This document shows, one piece after another, positions 48,744 through 58,439 of a DNA stretch of 64,000 bases; the first letter of the stretch is position 1, and the number at the start of each line of letters is the position of its first letter. The DNA lies in contig NZ_VBUT01000001.1 in NCBI RefSeq assembly GCF_005863245.1, positions 186,001 to 250,000 on the forward strand. The letters are read 5' to 3'. Source of the DNA: Nocardia cyriacigeorgica (lineage in GTDB: Bacteria; Actinomycetota; Actinomycetes; Mycobacteriales; Mycobacteriaceae). Made by a program: the position numbers and the translations under genes. The notes under the pieces are model-generated. The model worked only from the letters and a program-made list of their open reading frames with translations, searched no databases and was not told the DNA's origin.

Positions 48744-50189
48744 ATGCGGCAACGTCGTGCGACCGCCGTCATCATCGCCGTGCTGTGCGCGGTCACCGTG
48801 CTGGTGGGATGCACCCGATCCGTGGACGGGCGGGCCGTCTCGATCTACGACGACCCATTCAAGGTGGCGGGCCTGCCCACCACCAGCGGCCCGAGCGGCC
48901 CGCGCCCCGACGTCCCCGACAGCGAGCTCACCGCGCGCAATGGTGACGGCGGCGAGGTCGACACCCTCGCCCTCAATGCCGTCGAGGACATCCAGGCCTA
49001 CTGGGCCGAGGAGTATCCCAAGGAATTCGAGGGCGAGTTCGAACCGGTCGACAAGCTGGTCTCCTGGAGCGCCAAGGCCGGCCGCAACGATTCGGTCGAG
49101 TTCTGCACCGAAACCACCTACCGCCTGGTCAATGCCGCCTACTGCCGGCTCGACAACTCCATCGGCTGGGATCGCGCGCTGCTGCTGCCGACCATGGAGG
49201 AAACCTTCGGCAAGATGTCGGTGGTCATGGTGCTGGCGCACGAGTACGGGCACGCCATCCAGACCATGTCCAAGATCGTCGACCGTAAAGACCCGGTCAT
49301 CGTCAAGGAACAGCAGGCCGACTGCTTCGCCGGCGCGTTCATGCGCCATGTCGCCGAAGGCAAGTCCAAGCACTTCACCATCAACACCTCCGACGGCCTG
49401 AATTCGGTGCTCGCCGCGACCGTCGCCATCCGCGACTCCGACCCGGACGATCCGGACAGCGTGCACGGCTCGGCGTTCGAGCGGGTCACCGCCGTGCAGA
49501 TCGGGTTCACCGACGGCCCCAAGGGCTGCAAGGCCATCGACATGGACGAAATCGAGCGGCGCCGTGGTGATCTGCCGCAGAGCTTCGAAGGCGACGCGGG
49601 CCGCGGTGAATACCCGATCACCAAAGAGAACCTGATCGAGCTGAGCAAGGCGCTGGCCGCGATCCTGCCGATCGACACCGACCCCACCTACCGCTACGAC
49701 GGCGCTCAGGTCGACTGCACCAACGGCGCTACCACCGAACCGGTGAGCTACTGCCCCGCCAGCAACACCATCGCCACCGACATCCCCGGCCTGGCCGAAC
49801 GCGGCACCTCCGACACCGATCCGGACGATCCGCTGCCGGTGAAGGTGACCGGCGACTACAACGGTTACGTCGTCTTCATCGCCCGCTACGCGCTGGCCGT
49901 GCAGCGGGCGCAGGGGCAGCAGCTGGTCGGCGCCAAGACGGGCCTGCGCTCGGCTTGCCTGTCCGGCGTCGTCACCGGCAAGCTCGCCGAACCCGGCAGG
50001 CCGCCATCGGAAGGCGATATCACCCTGGCCGCAGGCGATCTGGACGAAGCAGTGTCCGGGCTGCTCACCGACGGGCTCGCCGCCAGTGACATCAAGGGGC
50101 AGACGGTGCCGAGTGGTTTCGCCCGGGTCGACGCCTTCCGCGCCGGCGTGCTCAACGGCGAGACCACCTGCATGTCGCGGTACTCCTGA
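48744..50189 (+). CDS. Neutral zinc metallopeptidase lipoprotein
   Basis: 481 residues from ATG 48744, with GGGGGAGGA upstream. Lipobox VLVGC near residue 23. The zinc motif HEYGH lies at about residue 170, with the third ligand in EQQADCFAG, a gluzincin pattern found in exported actinobacterial peptidases. Six or more Cys in the mature part may form disulfides. It is likely anchored on the outer face of the membrane and cleaves envelope proteins. It is divergent from the FHA-ABC transporter, and TACTAT at 48644-48649 may be a -10. Confidence 0.88.
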   Translation: MRQRRATAVIIAVLCAVTVLVGCTRSVDGRAVSIYDDPFKVAGLPTTSGPSGPRPDVPDSELTARNGDGGEVDTLALNAVEDIQAYWAEEYPKEFEGEFEPVDKLVSWSAKAGRNDSVEFCTETTYRLVNAAYCRLDNSIGWDRALLLPTMEETFGKMSVVMVLAHEYGHAIQTMSKIVDRKDPVIVKEQQADCFAGAFMRHVAEGKSKHFTINTSDGLNSVLAATVAIRDSDPDDPDSVHGSAFERVTAVQIGFTDGPKGCKAIDMDEIERRRGDLPQSFEGDAGRGEYPITKENLIELSKALAAILPIDTDPTYRYDGAQVDCTNGATTEPVSYCPASNTIATDIPGLAERGTSDTDPDDPLPVKVTGDYNGYVVFIARYALAVQRAQGQQLVGAKTGLRSACLSGVVTGKLAEPGRPPSEGDITLAAGDLDEAVSGLLTDGLAASDIKGQTVPSGFARVDAFRAGVLNGETTCMSRYS

Positions 50190-50192
50190 CCG

Positions 50193-51512
50193 TCAGCCGA
50201 ACGGTGGTGGCGCCGCGGGATCGAAGCGCAGCACCCGGTTGCCGATCATGATCTCGGTACCGGGCAGCAGCACCATCGGCTGGTTCGGTGGCAGCCGCAC
50301 CCAGTCGCGATAGCCGGCTACCCGGGTGCGGGTGCCGTTGGTCGAGCCACGGTCCACCAGCGTCACATCCCAATTGACCAGCACGATCTCGGCGTGCGCA
50401 CGCGACATTCCGCCGGAGTTGTCCTCGATCTTGAGCGGGATCAAACCGCGGCGGGCCTGCTCGGAATGCTCCGGATCACGTCCGATGACGGCGTCGGCGG
50501 CGAGCATGAACGTCATCCCATCGTCGAGTACCAGCATGCCGAGCGGGGGCCGCACCACCTCGCTCAACGCCTGGGTCTGGTCGACCGGCATGCCGCAGAC
50601 GGTGCAGAACGCCGAGCGCGGATCGCTGGGATGCGCCCGCGCACATTTGAATCCCATCACCTTGACCGCGAGCGTGGTCGCGCGGGCGGTGGCCTCCAGC
50701 CGACGCTGCAACTGCGGGTCCGGCCGTGGTGAGGGGTCGGTGCTGGCGCGCTGTTCGGCCGATTCCGGTGGCTGCTCGCCGTCGCTTATGTCGAGCATCG
50801 AGGTCGAGGCCTGCGTGGGCGTCACGTTCGGGTCCACCGGCGCCGGTTGCGCCGCAACGGGTTCCGGCGAACGCTCCTGGTCGATGCGTGCGGTCGGCAG
50901 TGGCGGCGGCGCCGATCGCCGATGAGAGCCACCCTCGGTGTGTTCGACGCCGGCCCGGCGCGGTGCGTGGGCGCGCACCTCGTCGGACCAGACGATCACC
51001 CCGTCGGCCTGGGCGATACCTTCCACCAGCCAGCCGATTCCGCGTTCGGTGGGCAGCTCGGGTACTCGGCCGCCGTTGTCGTCGACGAACAGCGCGACCG
51101 CTTTCGACGGCACCGACGCCACCCGATCGACGGTGAATGCCGCGTCGCTGCCCCGGTACCGTTCGACCTGCTCACCGGCGAGCACCGCGGTGACGGCGCC
51201 GTGCAGGAAGATCGCCACCCCACCGTTCTCGGCGGGTGACAAGATGCCGAAGTCGATCGGGCGGCCGGGACTGATCTGCTCGGCGTCCTTCATCAACCAG
51301 CGCGTGGCATGGCGGGCCACCAGCGCACCTGGGCCGGAAGGCTGCTGCTCGGCCGCGTCGCTCACCAACTCGGCCAGCGATTCCAGCGCTCGAACCGCAG
51401 GCGATTCCTGGGTGGGCCTACCCCGATCCCGGTGCGCCACGACCACCACCGCACCCGCGACCCGGGCCGCCGCGTGATTGCCGGCGACCACCTCGACCTG
51501 CCGATCCTTCAA
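50193..51512 (-). CDS. FHA-domain protein with zinc-ribbon-like motif
   Basis: 439 residues, probably from TTG 51512 (GGGGAGGG eleven bases upstream). The C-terminal FHA domain is at about 340-430 (VIGRDPEHSEQARRGLIPLKI, MSRAHAEIVL, DRGSTNGTRTR). Before it a KCARAHPSDPRSAFCTVCG segment carries a likely C/H-C-C zinc ligand set. The N-terminal 190 residues (IDFGILSPAENGGVAIFLHG) are an unassigned alpha/beta domain that faintly recalls PP2C phosphatases without clear metal residues. A reader of kinase phosphorylation, convergent with the peptidase gene and divergent from the lipoprotein array. Confidence 0.85.
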   Translation of the reverse strand: MKDRQVEVVAGNHAAARVAGAVVVVAHRDRGRPTQESPAVRALESLAELVSDAAEQQPSGPGALVARHATRWLMKDAEQISPGRPIDFGILSPAENGGVAIFLHGAVTAVLAGEQVERYRGSDAAFTVDRVASVPSKAVALFVDDNGGRVPELPTERGIGWLVEGIAQADGVIVWSDEVRAHAPRRAGVEHTEGGSHRRSAPPPLPTARIDQERSPEPVAAQPAPVDPNVTPTQASTSMLDISDGEQPPESAEQRASTDPSPRPDPQLQRRLEATARATTLAVKVMGFKCARAHPSDPRSAFCTVCGMPVDQTQALSEVVRPPLGMLVLDDGMTFMLAADAVIGRDPEHSEQARRGLIPLKIEDNSGGMSRAHAEIVLVNWDVTLVDRGSTNGTRTRVAGYRDWVRLPPNQPMVLLPGTEIMIGNRVLRFDPAAPPPFG

Positions 51513-51644
51513 CGGTATCGGCCCTCCCCTGGATCGGAATGCTGGATCGTCGCCACCAGACCAGAGTATTGCAATGCGAACAACACCGGTCCTGTTACCC
51601 GCGGTTCGAGCACCAGTGGAGCGCTTCGATGTCGGACCGGTGCC

Positions 51645-51654
51645 GTACTATCCG
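51645..51654 (+). promoter_or_regulatory. Promoter-like element of lipoprotein unit 1
   Basis: GTACTATCCG with TACTAT as -10, 27 bases before the start of lipoprotein A1. The same 10-base element lies upstream of A2 and, with one change, of lipoprotein C. The flanking CCGGTGC and CTGAC blocks are shared with the A2 promoter. Confidence 0.55.
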
Positions 51655-51681
51655 CCTGACACACTCGAGTGAGGGGGGAGC

Positions 51682-52899
51682 GTGCGGTTCAACGCAGGAT
51701 CTCATCGGTTCCGGGCCGTCATCGGCCTGCTGCTGGCATGCGCCGTTGTCGCGACGAGCTGCGGGTCCGACACCGAAGCAGCCGCACCCGCGGTGGACCT
51801 GGCGCAGCTCGACGTCGGCGGATACCCGACCCTGCCGCGCCAACTCGGCGCGCCGAAGAACAAAGACGTCCCCCGGCTCGTCGAAGCGCAGCGGCTCGCC
51901 AACATCATGCCGCTGCCGGTCGAGATCGATCCGAGGTTCGGATACCAGGGCCCCGGTACCCGGACCTTCCTGCTGCCGGGCGAGGCACATCTGAGCCCGA
52001 TCCACCGCTGGATCAGCGAGGAGCACTTCGCCGACGACGCGAAGGGGTTCATCTCCGGGTTCTCCGCCACCGCGCAGTCGACCAAGGCTTCGGCCCTGGC
52101 GACCACGCTGTCGAGCAACGTCCTCATCTTCGCCGATGCGGCCGCGGCCACCGACGCGGCGGCGAAACTGTCGCGTGCCCGGTTCCTTCGCGATGACAAG
52201 GGCCCGGTCGAACCGGTGAAGCTGGACAAGGTCCCCGCAGCTCATGTGCGGTGGCAGCCGAGCCAGCAGACGCTGGCGTCGTGGCTGGCGCAGGACGAGT
52301 TCGTGATCATCACCATCGCCTACAACGCCGAGGCACTGATGCTGGGCGAATCCGATCTGCCCGGCCTGTCGGCGCTGGCCGAGAAGGCGATCACCGCCAC
52401 GAGCGCCAGCCTGGAGGGGTTCGAGCCGACCCCGGCGGACAAGCTGATGGGGAACTCGATCGACCCCGACGGCATGCGGTCGATCTCGCTTGCCCGTCCG
52501 ATGGGCGATTCCTTCGTCAATGTCCCGGGCACCTACGACCTGCACGGTTCCCTGCATTTCCCGACCGACCCGGTCGAGCGTAAGCAGGAACTCGTCGACG
52601 CGGGCGTCGATCGGGTGGCCCATGACGCCGGCGAGCTGTATCGGACCGCCGATGCGGAATCCGCACAAGAGCTCAAAGACAAATCGTCGCAGCTCAATCG
52701 GATGTTCCGCAGCGCTCCGGCGCCGAAGGGGCTGCCTCAGGCCACCTGCACGGAGTACAAGGGCCCCGCCCAGGGCGCAATCCGGTTCTACTGCCATGTC
52801 GCCTTCGACCGCTATTACGCGTTCATGGCGGCCGAACAATTGCTGGACGCCCAGCAACGGATATCCGCCCAGTACGCCATTCTGGCCAATTCGAAGTAG
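51682..52899 (+). CDS. DUF7373-type lipoprotein A1
   Basis: 405 residues from GTG 51682 with GAGGGGGGAG just upstream. Signal peptide and lipobox VATSC (Cys27). The mature part begins VDLAQLDVGGYPTLPRQLG. Family features near the end: a Cys pair (PQATCTEY ... RFYCHVAFDRYYAFM) and the closing ISAQYAILANSK. I recall this Nocardia family as DUF7373; the name is from memory. Probably membrane-anchored and outside the cell; function unknown. It is very similar to A2 2.5 kb downstream. The B1 gene follows after 11 bases. Confidence 0.88.
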   Translation: MRFNAGSHRFRAVIGLLLACAVVATSCGSDTEAAAPAVDLAQLDVGGYPTLPRQLGAPKNKDVPRLVEAQRLANIMPLPVEIDPRFGYQGPGTRTFLLPGEAHLSPIHRWISEEHFADDAKGFISGFSATAQSTKASALATTLSSNVLIFADAAAATDAAAKLSRARFLRDDKGPVEPVKLDKVPAAHVRWQPSQQTLASWLAQDEFVIITIAYNAEALMLGESDLPGLSALAEKAITATSASLEGFEPTPADKLMGNSIDPDGMRSISLARPMGDSFVNVPGTYDLHGSLHFPTDPVERKQELVDAGVDRVAHDAGELYRTADAESAQELKDKSSQLNRMFRSAPAPKGLPQATCTEYKGPAQGAIRFYCHVAFDRYYAFMAAEQLLDAQQRISAQYAILANSK

Positions 52900-52910
52900 G
52901 GCTGCGGCAC

Positions 52911-54128
52911 ATGCGAATTCGATCCATCCTTCGGTCATCGTCGGCCCGCTATGCCGCGCTCGCCATGGCCGTGACCGCCGCACTCGCGGGTTGCTCCTCG
53001 GTGCCGGGGACCGCGATACCCGGCGAGCCCGACATCCGCGGTTTCGCCACCGGCAGCTACCCGACCACACCGCTCGACCTGCGCTGGGAGTACAATCCCA
53101 CCCTGCTCGACGGCATCCAGCTGGCGATCATGCGACTGTCGGACAACGTCGTCAACGGCATCGACATCGACCCGAAGCTGAAGTACAACCGCGGCGCCGC
53201 GGGCTTCGACGATTCCGAATCGGCCACCGATCTGCTGGCCGACGTCAACGGGCCGGTGCTGGACCGGCACGGATTCTTGTTCGGCCTCGGCATCACCTCC
53301 GCGGACCGTGCGAAGAAACCCGACAAATCGGTAGGGGAAACGGCGGTCACCATCGGTGTCCTGCAATTCCGTGACGACAAAGCTGCCAAGGCCGCCGCCC
53401 GCGAGCTCGACCAGACCGATTTCGCAGTGGCCCCCGACCTGAACAAGCCGGTAGAACTGAAGACCTACCGCGATGCCCATTCCCATTGGCGCCCGGGCAT
53501 TCCCACCCTCGGCTCGACGATGGCCGTCGGCAGCTACGTGATCAACTTGCTGCTCTCGTGGCCGAGCGCCGATCTGGATGCGCTCACCGCGCTCGCCGAG
53601 AAGACCTACGCTGCCCAGGTGCCGCTGCTCGAGCAATTGCCCGCGCTGTCCAAGCGTGAGGTGGCCGCTCTCCCCTTCGACCAGGAGTCGATGTTCCAGC
53701 GGATTCTGACCTCGGAGGATTTCTTCTTCTCACCTCGCGTCGGCAGCGTCGCCACCCACACCCCGCGCGGCCTGCTGCACTGGGTGGGCGAGCCTACGGA
53801 TGTGCAGAAGGCCATGGCAGACAGCGGCATCGACAGGGTCGCCATCGCCGACGACACCTACCTGTGGCGTGCGCGCGACGCCGACGGGGCCGCGAAGTTC
53901 GCCGACACCCGGCAGAAGTCGAGTCGTTGGAACCCGATCGATGCGCCGCCCGGCGTGCCGGAGGCGCGTTGCGCCGAGGACGCCAGCCCGTCGGACCCCG
54001 ACCACAAGTACGTCTGCGTCGTCCGATACGGCCGCTACGCCGCCCAGGTCCAGAGCGGCCAGCCGGTCGACGTGAAACAGCGAGCCGCAGCGCAATACGC
54101 TCTGCTCGCCACCAGCCAGTACCAATGA
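52911..54128 (+). CDS. DUF7373-type lipoprotein B1
   Basis: 405 residues; lipobox LAGC (Cys28). Mature start IRGFATGSYPTTPLDLRWEYN. Contains SHWRPGIPTLGSTMAVGSYV, the C-terminal Cys pair (EARCAED ... YVCVVRYGRYAAQVQ) and the terminal AAAQYALLATSQYQ. It belongs to the same superfamily as A1 but a different branch; the close paralogue is B2. Second gene of the first A-B unit, likely co-transcribed, and may form a heteromer with A1 (inference). Confidence 0.88.
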   Translation: MRIRSILRSSSARYAALAMAVTAALAGCSSVPGTAIPGEPDIRGFATGSYPTTPLDLRWEYNPTLLDGIQLAIMRLSDNVVNGIDIDPKLKYNRGAAGFDDSESATDLLADVNGPVLDRHGFLFGLGITSADRAKKPDKSVGETAVTIGVLQFRDDKAAKAAARELDQTDFAVAPDLNKPVELKTYRDAHSHWRPGIPTLGSTMAVGSYVINLLLSWPSADLDALTALAEKTYAAQVPLLEQLPALSKREVAALPFDQESMFQRILTSEDFFFSPRVGSVATHTPRGLLHWVGEPTDVQKAMADSGIDRVAIADDTYLWRARDADGAAKFADTRQKSSRWNPIDAPPGVPEARCAEDASPSDPDHKYVCVVRYGRYAAQVQSGQPVDVKQRAAAQYALLATSQYQ

Positions 54129-54178
54129 GAACAGCCCGGCGACCGGGCAAGATTCCGGTCGTGCGGCGCACCGGTGCA

Positions 54179-54188
54179 GTACTATCCG
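54179..54188 (+). promoter_or_regulatory. Promoter-like element of lipoprotein unit 2
   Basis: GTACTATCCG, identical to the element before unit 1, 29 bases before the A2 start. The surrounding about 45 bases are also nearly the same, so the promoter was duplicated with the genes. Confidence 0.55.
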
Positions 54189-54217
54189 GCTGACGCACTC
54201 GGAGTAAAGGGGGGAGC

Positions 54218-55432
54218 GTGCAGCTCACCGCGAGATCTCATCGTTTCCGGGCGGGGGTCGCCCTGCTGTTCGCCTGCGTCCTCGCCGCGACAAGCTGCGG
54301 GTCCGACACCGAGGCAGCCGAGCCCGCGGTGGACCTGGCCCAGCTCGATGTCGGCGGCTATGCCACCCTTCCACGCGAGCTCGGCGCGCCGAAGAACAAG
54401 GACGTGCCCCGGTTCGTCGAGGCCCAGCGCCTCGGCAACGTCATGCCGCTACCGGTGGAGATCGACCCGAAGCTGGTGTATCAGCCGCCGGGCACGGTGC
54501 GCCCGTTCCTGCTCCCCGACGAGTCGCATCCGAGCCCGATCCACCGGTGGATCAAGGAGGACAACTTCGCCAACGACGCGAAAGGTTTCGTTTCCGGTTT
54601 CTCGGCCACCGGCCAGTCCAACAAGGTCAATACCCTCGCGTACACGTTGTCGAACAACGTCCTCATCTTCTCCGACGCGAAAGCCGCAACCGAAGCCGCG
54701 GCGAACCTGTCCCGCGCGGCCTTCTACGACGAGGGCCCGGTCGAGCCCGCGAAGCTCGACAAGTACCCGGATGCGCATGTGCGCTGGCAGCCGAGCGGGC
54801 AGGTGCTCGCCTCCTGGCTGGCCAAAGACCAGTTCGTGCTCGTCACCATCACCAACAACTTCGAGAACATGGTCGTCGGCGAGTCGGACAAGCCGGGTTT
54901 GACGGCGCTCGCGGAGAAGTCCATCGCCGCGACCCTCACCGCCCTCGAAACATTCGAGCCGACGCCGCCCGATCAGCTCATGGAGAAGTCGATCGACCCC
55001 GACGGCATGCGGTCGATATCGCTGCGCCGCCCCGAGGGTGACTCCTTCCTCAACGTCCCCGGCACCTACGACCTGCACGGTTCCCTGCATTTCCCGATGG
55101 ATCCGCTCGAACGCAAGCAGCAGCTGGTCGACGCAGGCGTCGATCGGGTCGCCTACGACGCGGGCGAGCTGTACCGAGCGGCAGACGCGGATTCCGCGCG
55201 CGAGCTCAAAGAGAAGTCGTCCGAGCTCAATCGCTACTTCCGCAGCGCGGACTCGCCGAAGGGCCTACCGCAGGCCACCTGCACCGAGTACAAAGGCCCG
55301 GCCAAGGGCGCGATCCGGTTCTACTGCCACGTCGCCTATGACCGCTACTACGCGTTCATGGGCGCCGAGCAGTTGCTGGACGCCCAGCAACGGATATCCG
55401 CCCAGTACGCCATCCTGGCCAACTCGAAGTAG
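54218..55432 (+). CDS. DUF7373-type lipoprotein A2
   Basis: 404 residues from GTG 54218 (AGGGGGGAG upstream). Lipobox AATSC (Cys27). Nearly collinear with A1: same SHRFRA signal region, VDLAQLDVGGYATLPRELGAP, DPDGMRSISL, PGTYDLHGSLHFP and end ISAQYAILANSK. The differences cluster in the middle of the protein (about 80-240). Product of a two-gene duplication. Confidence 0.88.
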   Translation: MQLTARSHRFRAGVALLFACVLAATSCGSDTEAAEPAVDLAQLDVGGYATLPRELGAPKNKDVPRFVEAQRLGNVMPLPVEIDPKLVYQPPGTVRPFLLPDESHPSPIHRWIKEDNFANDAKGFVSGFSATGQSNKVNTLAYTLSNNVLIFSDAKAATEAAANLSRAAFYDEGPVEPAKLDKYPDAHVRWQPSGQVLASWLAKDQFVLVTITNNFENMVVGESDKPGLTALAEKSIAATLTALETFEPTPPDQLMEKSIDPDGMRSISLRRPEGDSFLNVPGTYDLHGSLHFPMDPLERKQQLVDAGVDRVAYDAGELYRAADADSARELKEKSSELNRYFRSADSPKGLPQATCTEYKGPAKGAIRFYCHVAYDRYYAFMGAEQLLDAQQRISAQYAILANSK

Positions 55433-55441
55433 GACTGCGGC

Positions 55442-56662
55442 ATGCGAATTCGAAGCACAATGACCAGGTCAGCCGTTCGGAGCGCGGTACTCGCCGTCGC
55501 GGCTGTCGCTGTGCTGGCCGGCTGCTCGACGGTCTCGGGAACCCCGCTGGCGGCCGAGATCGACGTCCGGGAACTCGATACCGGCAGCTACCCGACCATT
55601 CCGCTGGATATGCGCATCGAATACGTGAACTCGCTGCGGGCGGGTACCGAGTTCGCGATCATGCGGCTGGCCGACAACGTCATCAGCGGCCTCGACGTCG
55701 ACCCGAAGATGAAGTACAACCGCGGCATCAAGGGCTTCGACAATCCCCGCGCGGCCACCGAACTGCTCGCCGACGTCAACGGGCCGGTGCTCGAGCGGCA
55801 CAAGTTCATGTTCGGTCTCGGCCTCACCTCGGCCGACCGCGCCAAGCAGGAGAGCAAGACCGCGGGCGAAGTCTCGCTGACCCTCGCTGTCCTGCAATTC
55901 CCGGACGAGCAGACCGCGAAAGCCGCCGCGCGCGACCTGGACCAGGCCGACTTCGACGTGGCGCGCGACCAGAACAAGCCCGTCCAACTCAACGACTACC
56001 CCGACGCGCATTCGCATTGGCGGCCGGGCATACCGTCCCTCGGATCGTCGATGGCGGTCGGCAGCTATGTCATGAGCATGCTGGTCACCTGGACCAGCCC
56101 CGATCTCGACTCGCTGACCGCGCTCGCCGAGAAGACCTACGCGGCCCAGATCCCGCTGCTCGAGCAGCTCCCGCCGCTGTCCAAACGCGAAGCCCTCGAG
56201 CTCCCGTACGACCCGGACCAGATGTTCAAACGGGCGTTGACCCCGGAAGACTACTTCTTCTCCCCCTCACTGGGCAGCACCGCGGTGCACACTCCGCGCG
56301 GGATCCTGCACTGGGCCGCCGAACCCGGCCCCAGCAAGAAGGCGATGGAAGAACACGGCGTCGATCGCATCGCGATGACCGAGGACAATCTGCTCTGGCG
56401 GACGCGGGACGCGGCTGCCGCGAAGGGTTTCGCCGAGACCCGGTTGACCGAAAGCAAATGGACACCGCTCGACGCACCCGAAGATGTTCCGGGCGTCCGC
56501 TGCGCCGAGGACTCGCGCGAATACGACGGCTCCGACACCCGGTACGGCTGCGTGGTCTTCTATGACAAGTACGTCGCCCAGGTCCACAGCGGGCAACCGG
56601 TCGACGTCCGGCAGCGAGCGGCCGCGCAGTACGCGCTGCTGGCCAATGCCCAGTACCAGTAG
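55442..56662 (+). CDS. DUF7373-type lipoprotein B2
   Basis: 406 residues, ATG 55442, lipobox LAGC (Cys28). Paralogue of B1: GSYPTIPLDMRIEY, SHWRPGIPSLGSSMAVGSYVMS, Cys pair (GVRCAED ... RYGCVVFYDKYVAQV) and end AAAQYALLANAQYQ. It follows A2 after 9 bases. Together A2-B2 repeat the A1-B1 arrangement. Confidence 0.88.
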   Translation: MRIRSTMTRSAVRSAVLAVAAVAVLAGCSTVSGTPLAAEIDVRELDTGSYPTIPLDMRIEYVNSLRAGTEFAIMRLADNVISGLDVDPKMKYNRGIKGFDNPRAATELLADVNGPVLERHKFMFGLGLTSADRAKQESKTAGEVSLTLAVLQFPDEQTAKAAARDLDQADFDVARDQNKPVQLNDYPDAHSHWRPGIPSLGSSMAVGSYVMSMLVTWTSPDLDSLTALAEKTYAAQIPLLEQLPPLSKREALELPYDPDQMFKRALTPEDYFFSPSLGSTAVHTPRGILHWAAEPGPSKKAMEEHGVDRIAMTEDNLLWRTRDAAAAKGFAETRLTESKWTPLDAPEDVPGVRCAEDSREYDGSDTRYGCVVFYDKYVAQVHSGQPVDVRQRAAAQYALLANAQYQ

Positions 56663-56780
56663 GCCGTCGGGAGTCCGTAGCGCTCGGCCCGAACACGTTC
56701 CGCCGGCGCCCACTATGCTCCGGTGGACAGCACCGTAGGCGGCATCCGATGCCGAACCAGCCAAGACAGGAGACCGCGAG

Positions 56781-58439
56781 ATGGCGATGAGCCCCGGCAC
56801 CATCGTGGGCGGATATCGCATCCAGCGCGTACTCGGCGCGGGTGGGATGGGCACCGTTTACCTGGCCAAACACCCCAGCCTGCCGCGGATGGACGCGCTC
56901 AAGGTGCTCAGTGGACACCTCAGCGCGGACAACGAGTTCCGGGCCCGTTTCGAGCGTGAAGCCAACCTGGCCGCCGGGCTGGACCACCCGAACATCGTGT
57001 CGGTCTACAACCGCGGCGAGGAAAACGGTCAGCTGTGGATCGCCATGCAGTACGTCGACGGCACCGACGCCGCCGCCGAACTCGAACGCGATCCGCGCGC
57101 CATGACCCCGCAGCGCGCCCTGCGCATCGTCACCGAGGTCGGAAAGGGTCTGGACTACGCACACCGTCGCGGGCTGCTGCACCGCGACGTCAAACCGGCG
57201 AACTTCCTGCTCTCGGCCGAACAGGACGAAGAAGAGCGCGTCCTGCTGACCGACTTCGGCGTCGCCAAATCCTCCGAAGACACCACCGACCTCACCCAGA
57301 CCGGCAGCTTCGTCGCCACCATCGCTTACGCGCCGCCCGAGCAACTCGCCGGCGGCCGCCTCGACCACCGCGCCGACATCTACAGCCTGGCCTGCGCCTT
57401 CTACAAACTGCTCACCGGCCAGAACCCCTACCCGGCAACCCAGCCCGCGATGGTCATGATGGGCCACCTGCACGAACCGCCCCCACGCGCCACCGCCGTC
57501 AACCGCAACCTGCCACCCGCCATCGACCAGGTCTTCGCCCGCGCCCTCGCCAAAAACCCGGCCGAACGCTTCAACACCTGCCGCGAATTCACCGACGCCG
57601 CAACCCAGGTCCTCTCCGGCTCCATCCCCCACGCCCCCGGCCCGAACTACACCTCCGGCACGCACCAGTACCCCACCGGCACCCTCGGCTACACCTCCGG
57701 CGCCCACGCCCACGCCCAAGAACCCAGCTGGCCCCGGTACGCGGTCAACAACACCGCAGAGCAGACGCGCCCGCCCACCGACCCCCGGGCGCACATGTCG
57801 GCACCCAACCAGTCGATCCCCACGTCGTCCACCCCGGCCGCCCCCGGCCGCAAACGGCGCGGCGTGCTCACGGCAGCAGCCGCCGTGGTCGTGGTCGCCC
57901 TCGCCGCAGGCATCGGCATCTGGGCGCTCAGCGGGGGCGATACTCCAGCGGGCCCGTCGGAAACCTCGACAACCGCAGCAGCCCCCGGCTCCATCGAGGA
58001 AGCGCGCCAGAACAATCCGGCCTTCGAGGGCAAAACCGTCACCGTCGTCGACGTCACCGGCGGCAAAGCCTACGACAACCAGCTCGCCATGTACCTCTCC
58101 CCGAGCGACCAGGCGAAATTCCTCCAGGACCTCGGCTTCGCCTTCAACTCCGCATTCACCAAGGCCGGCGACGAGCCATCCCCGAGGCCGGTCACCAAGG
58201 ACACTCGCTACACAACCTTCTCCAAGATCAACTCCGGTTACCTCATCGCCATCCGCAGCGACGAAGGCGCGGGCGGCGGCGGACTTTCCGGCCTCGACCC
58301 GTACATCAACGACGTGAAAGCAACCGTCATCGTCGTCGACGACCCTGCCACGGTGAACGCCTTCCGCAACTGGACCTCGTCCTCCCAACCCCTGCTCTTG
58401 GAGAAGCTCGTTCCGATCCTGCGAGCACAAGTGAAGTAG
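56781..58439 (+). CDS. Transmembrane Ser/Thr protein kinase of the lipoprotein array, kinase 2
   Basis: 552 residues; ATG 56781 with AGGAG nine bases upstream. Kinase domain: GAGGMGTVYLAK, Lys41, HRDVKPAN with Asp136, DFG 158-160, APPEQL. Juxtamembrane Thr/Pro/His-rich region (about 280-355), helix 361-383, ectodomain of about 170 residues without PASTA repeats. The ectodomain has LSPSDQAKFLQDLGFAFNS and a GAGGGGLSG segment, both mirrored in kinase 3. Sits between lipoproteins B2 and C. Likely senses the envelope and phosphorylates FHA-bound partners; the ligand is unknown. Confidence 0.93.
   Translation: MAMSPGTIVGGYRIQRVLGAGGMGTVYLAKHPSLPRMDALKVLSGHLSADNEFRARFEREANLAAGLDHPNIVSVYNRGEENGQLWIAMQYVDGTDAAAELERDPRAMTPQRALRIVTEVGKGLDYAHRRGLLHRDVKPANFLLSAEQDEEERVLLTDFGVAKSSEDTTDLTQTGSFVATIAYAPPEQLAGGRLDHRADIYSLACAFYKLLTGQNPYPATQPAMVMMGHLHEPPPRATAVNRNLPPAIDQVFARALAKNPAERFNTCREFTDAATQVLSGSIPHAPGPNYTSGTHQYPTGTLGYTSGAHAHAQEPSWPRYAVNNTAEQTRPPTDPRAHMSAPNQSIPTSSTPAAPGRKRRGVLTAAAAVVVVALAAGIGIWALSGGDTPAGPSETSTTAAAPGSIEEARQNNPAFEGKTVTVVDVTGGKAYDNQLAMYLSPSDQAKFLQDLGFAFNSAFTKAGDEPSPRPVTKDTRYTTFSKINSGYLIAIRSDEGAGGGGLSGLDPYINDVKATVIVVDDPATVNAFRNWTSSSQPLLLEKLVPILRAQVK

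Noticed and set aside
56663..56780. A fourth copy of the GTA[C/G]TATCCG element before kinase 2
   Set aside because: CACTAT at 56711-56716 resembles only the core hexamer and lies 64 bases from the start, so it was not counted with the other three.
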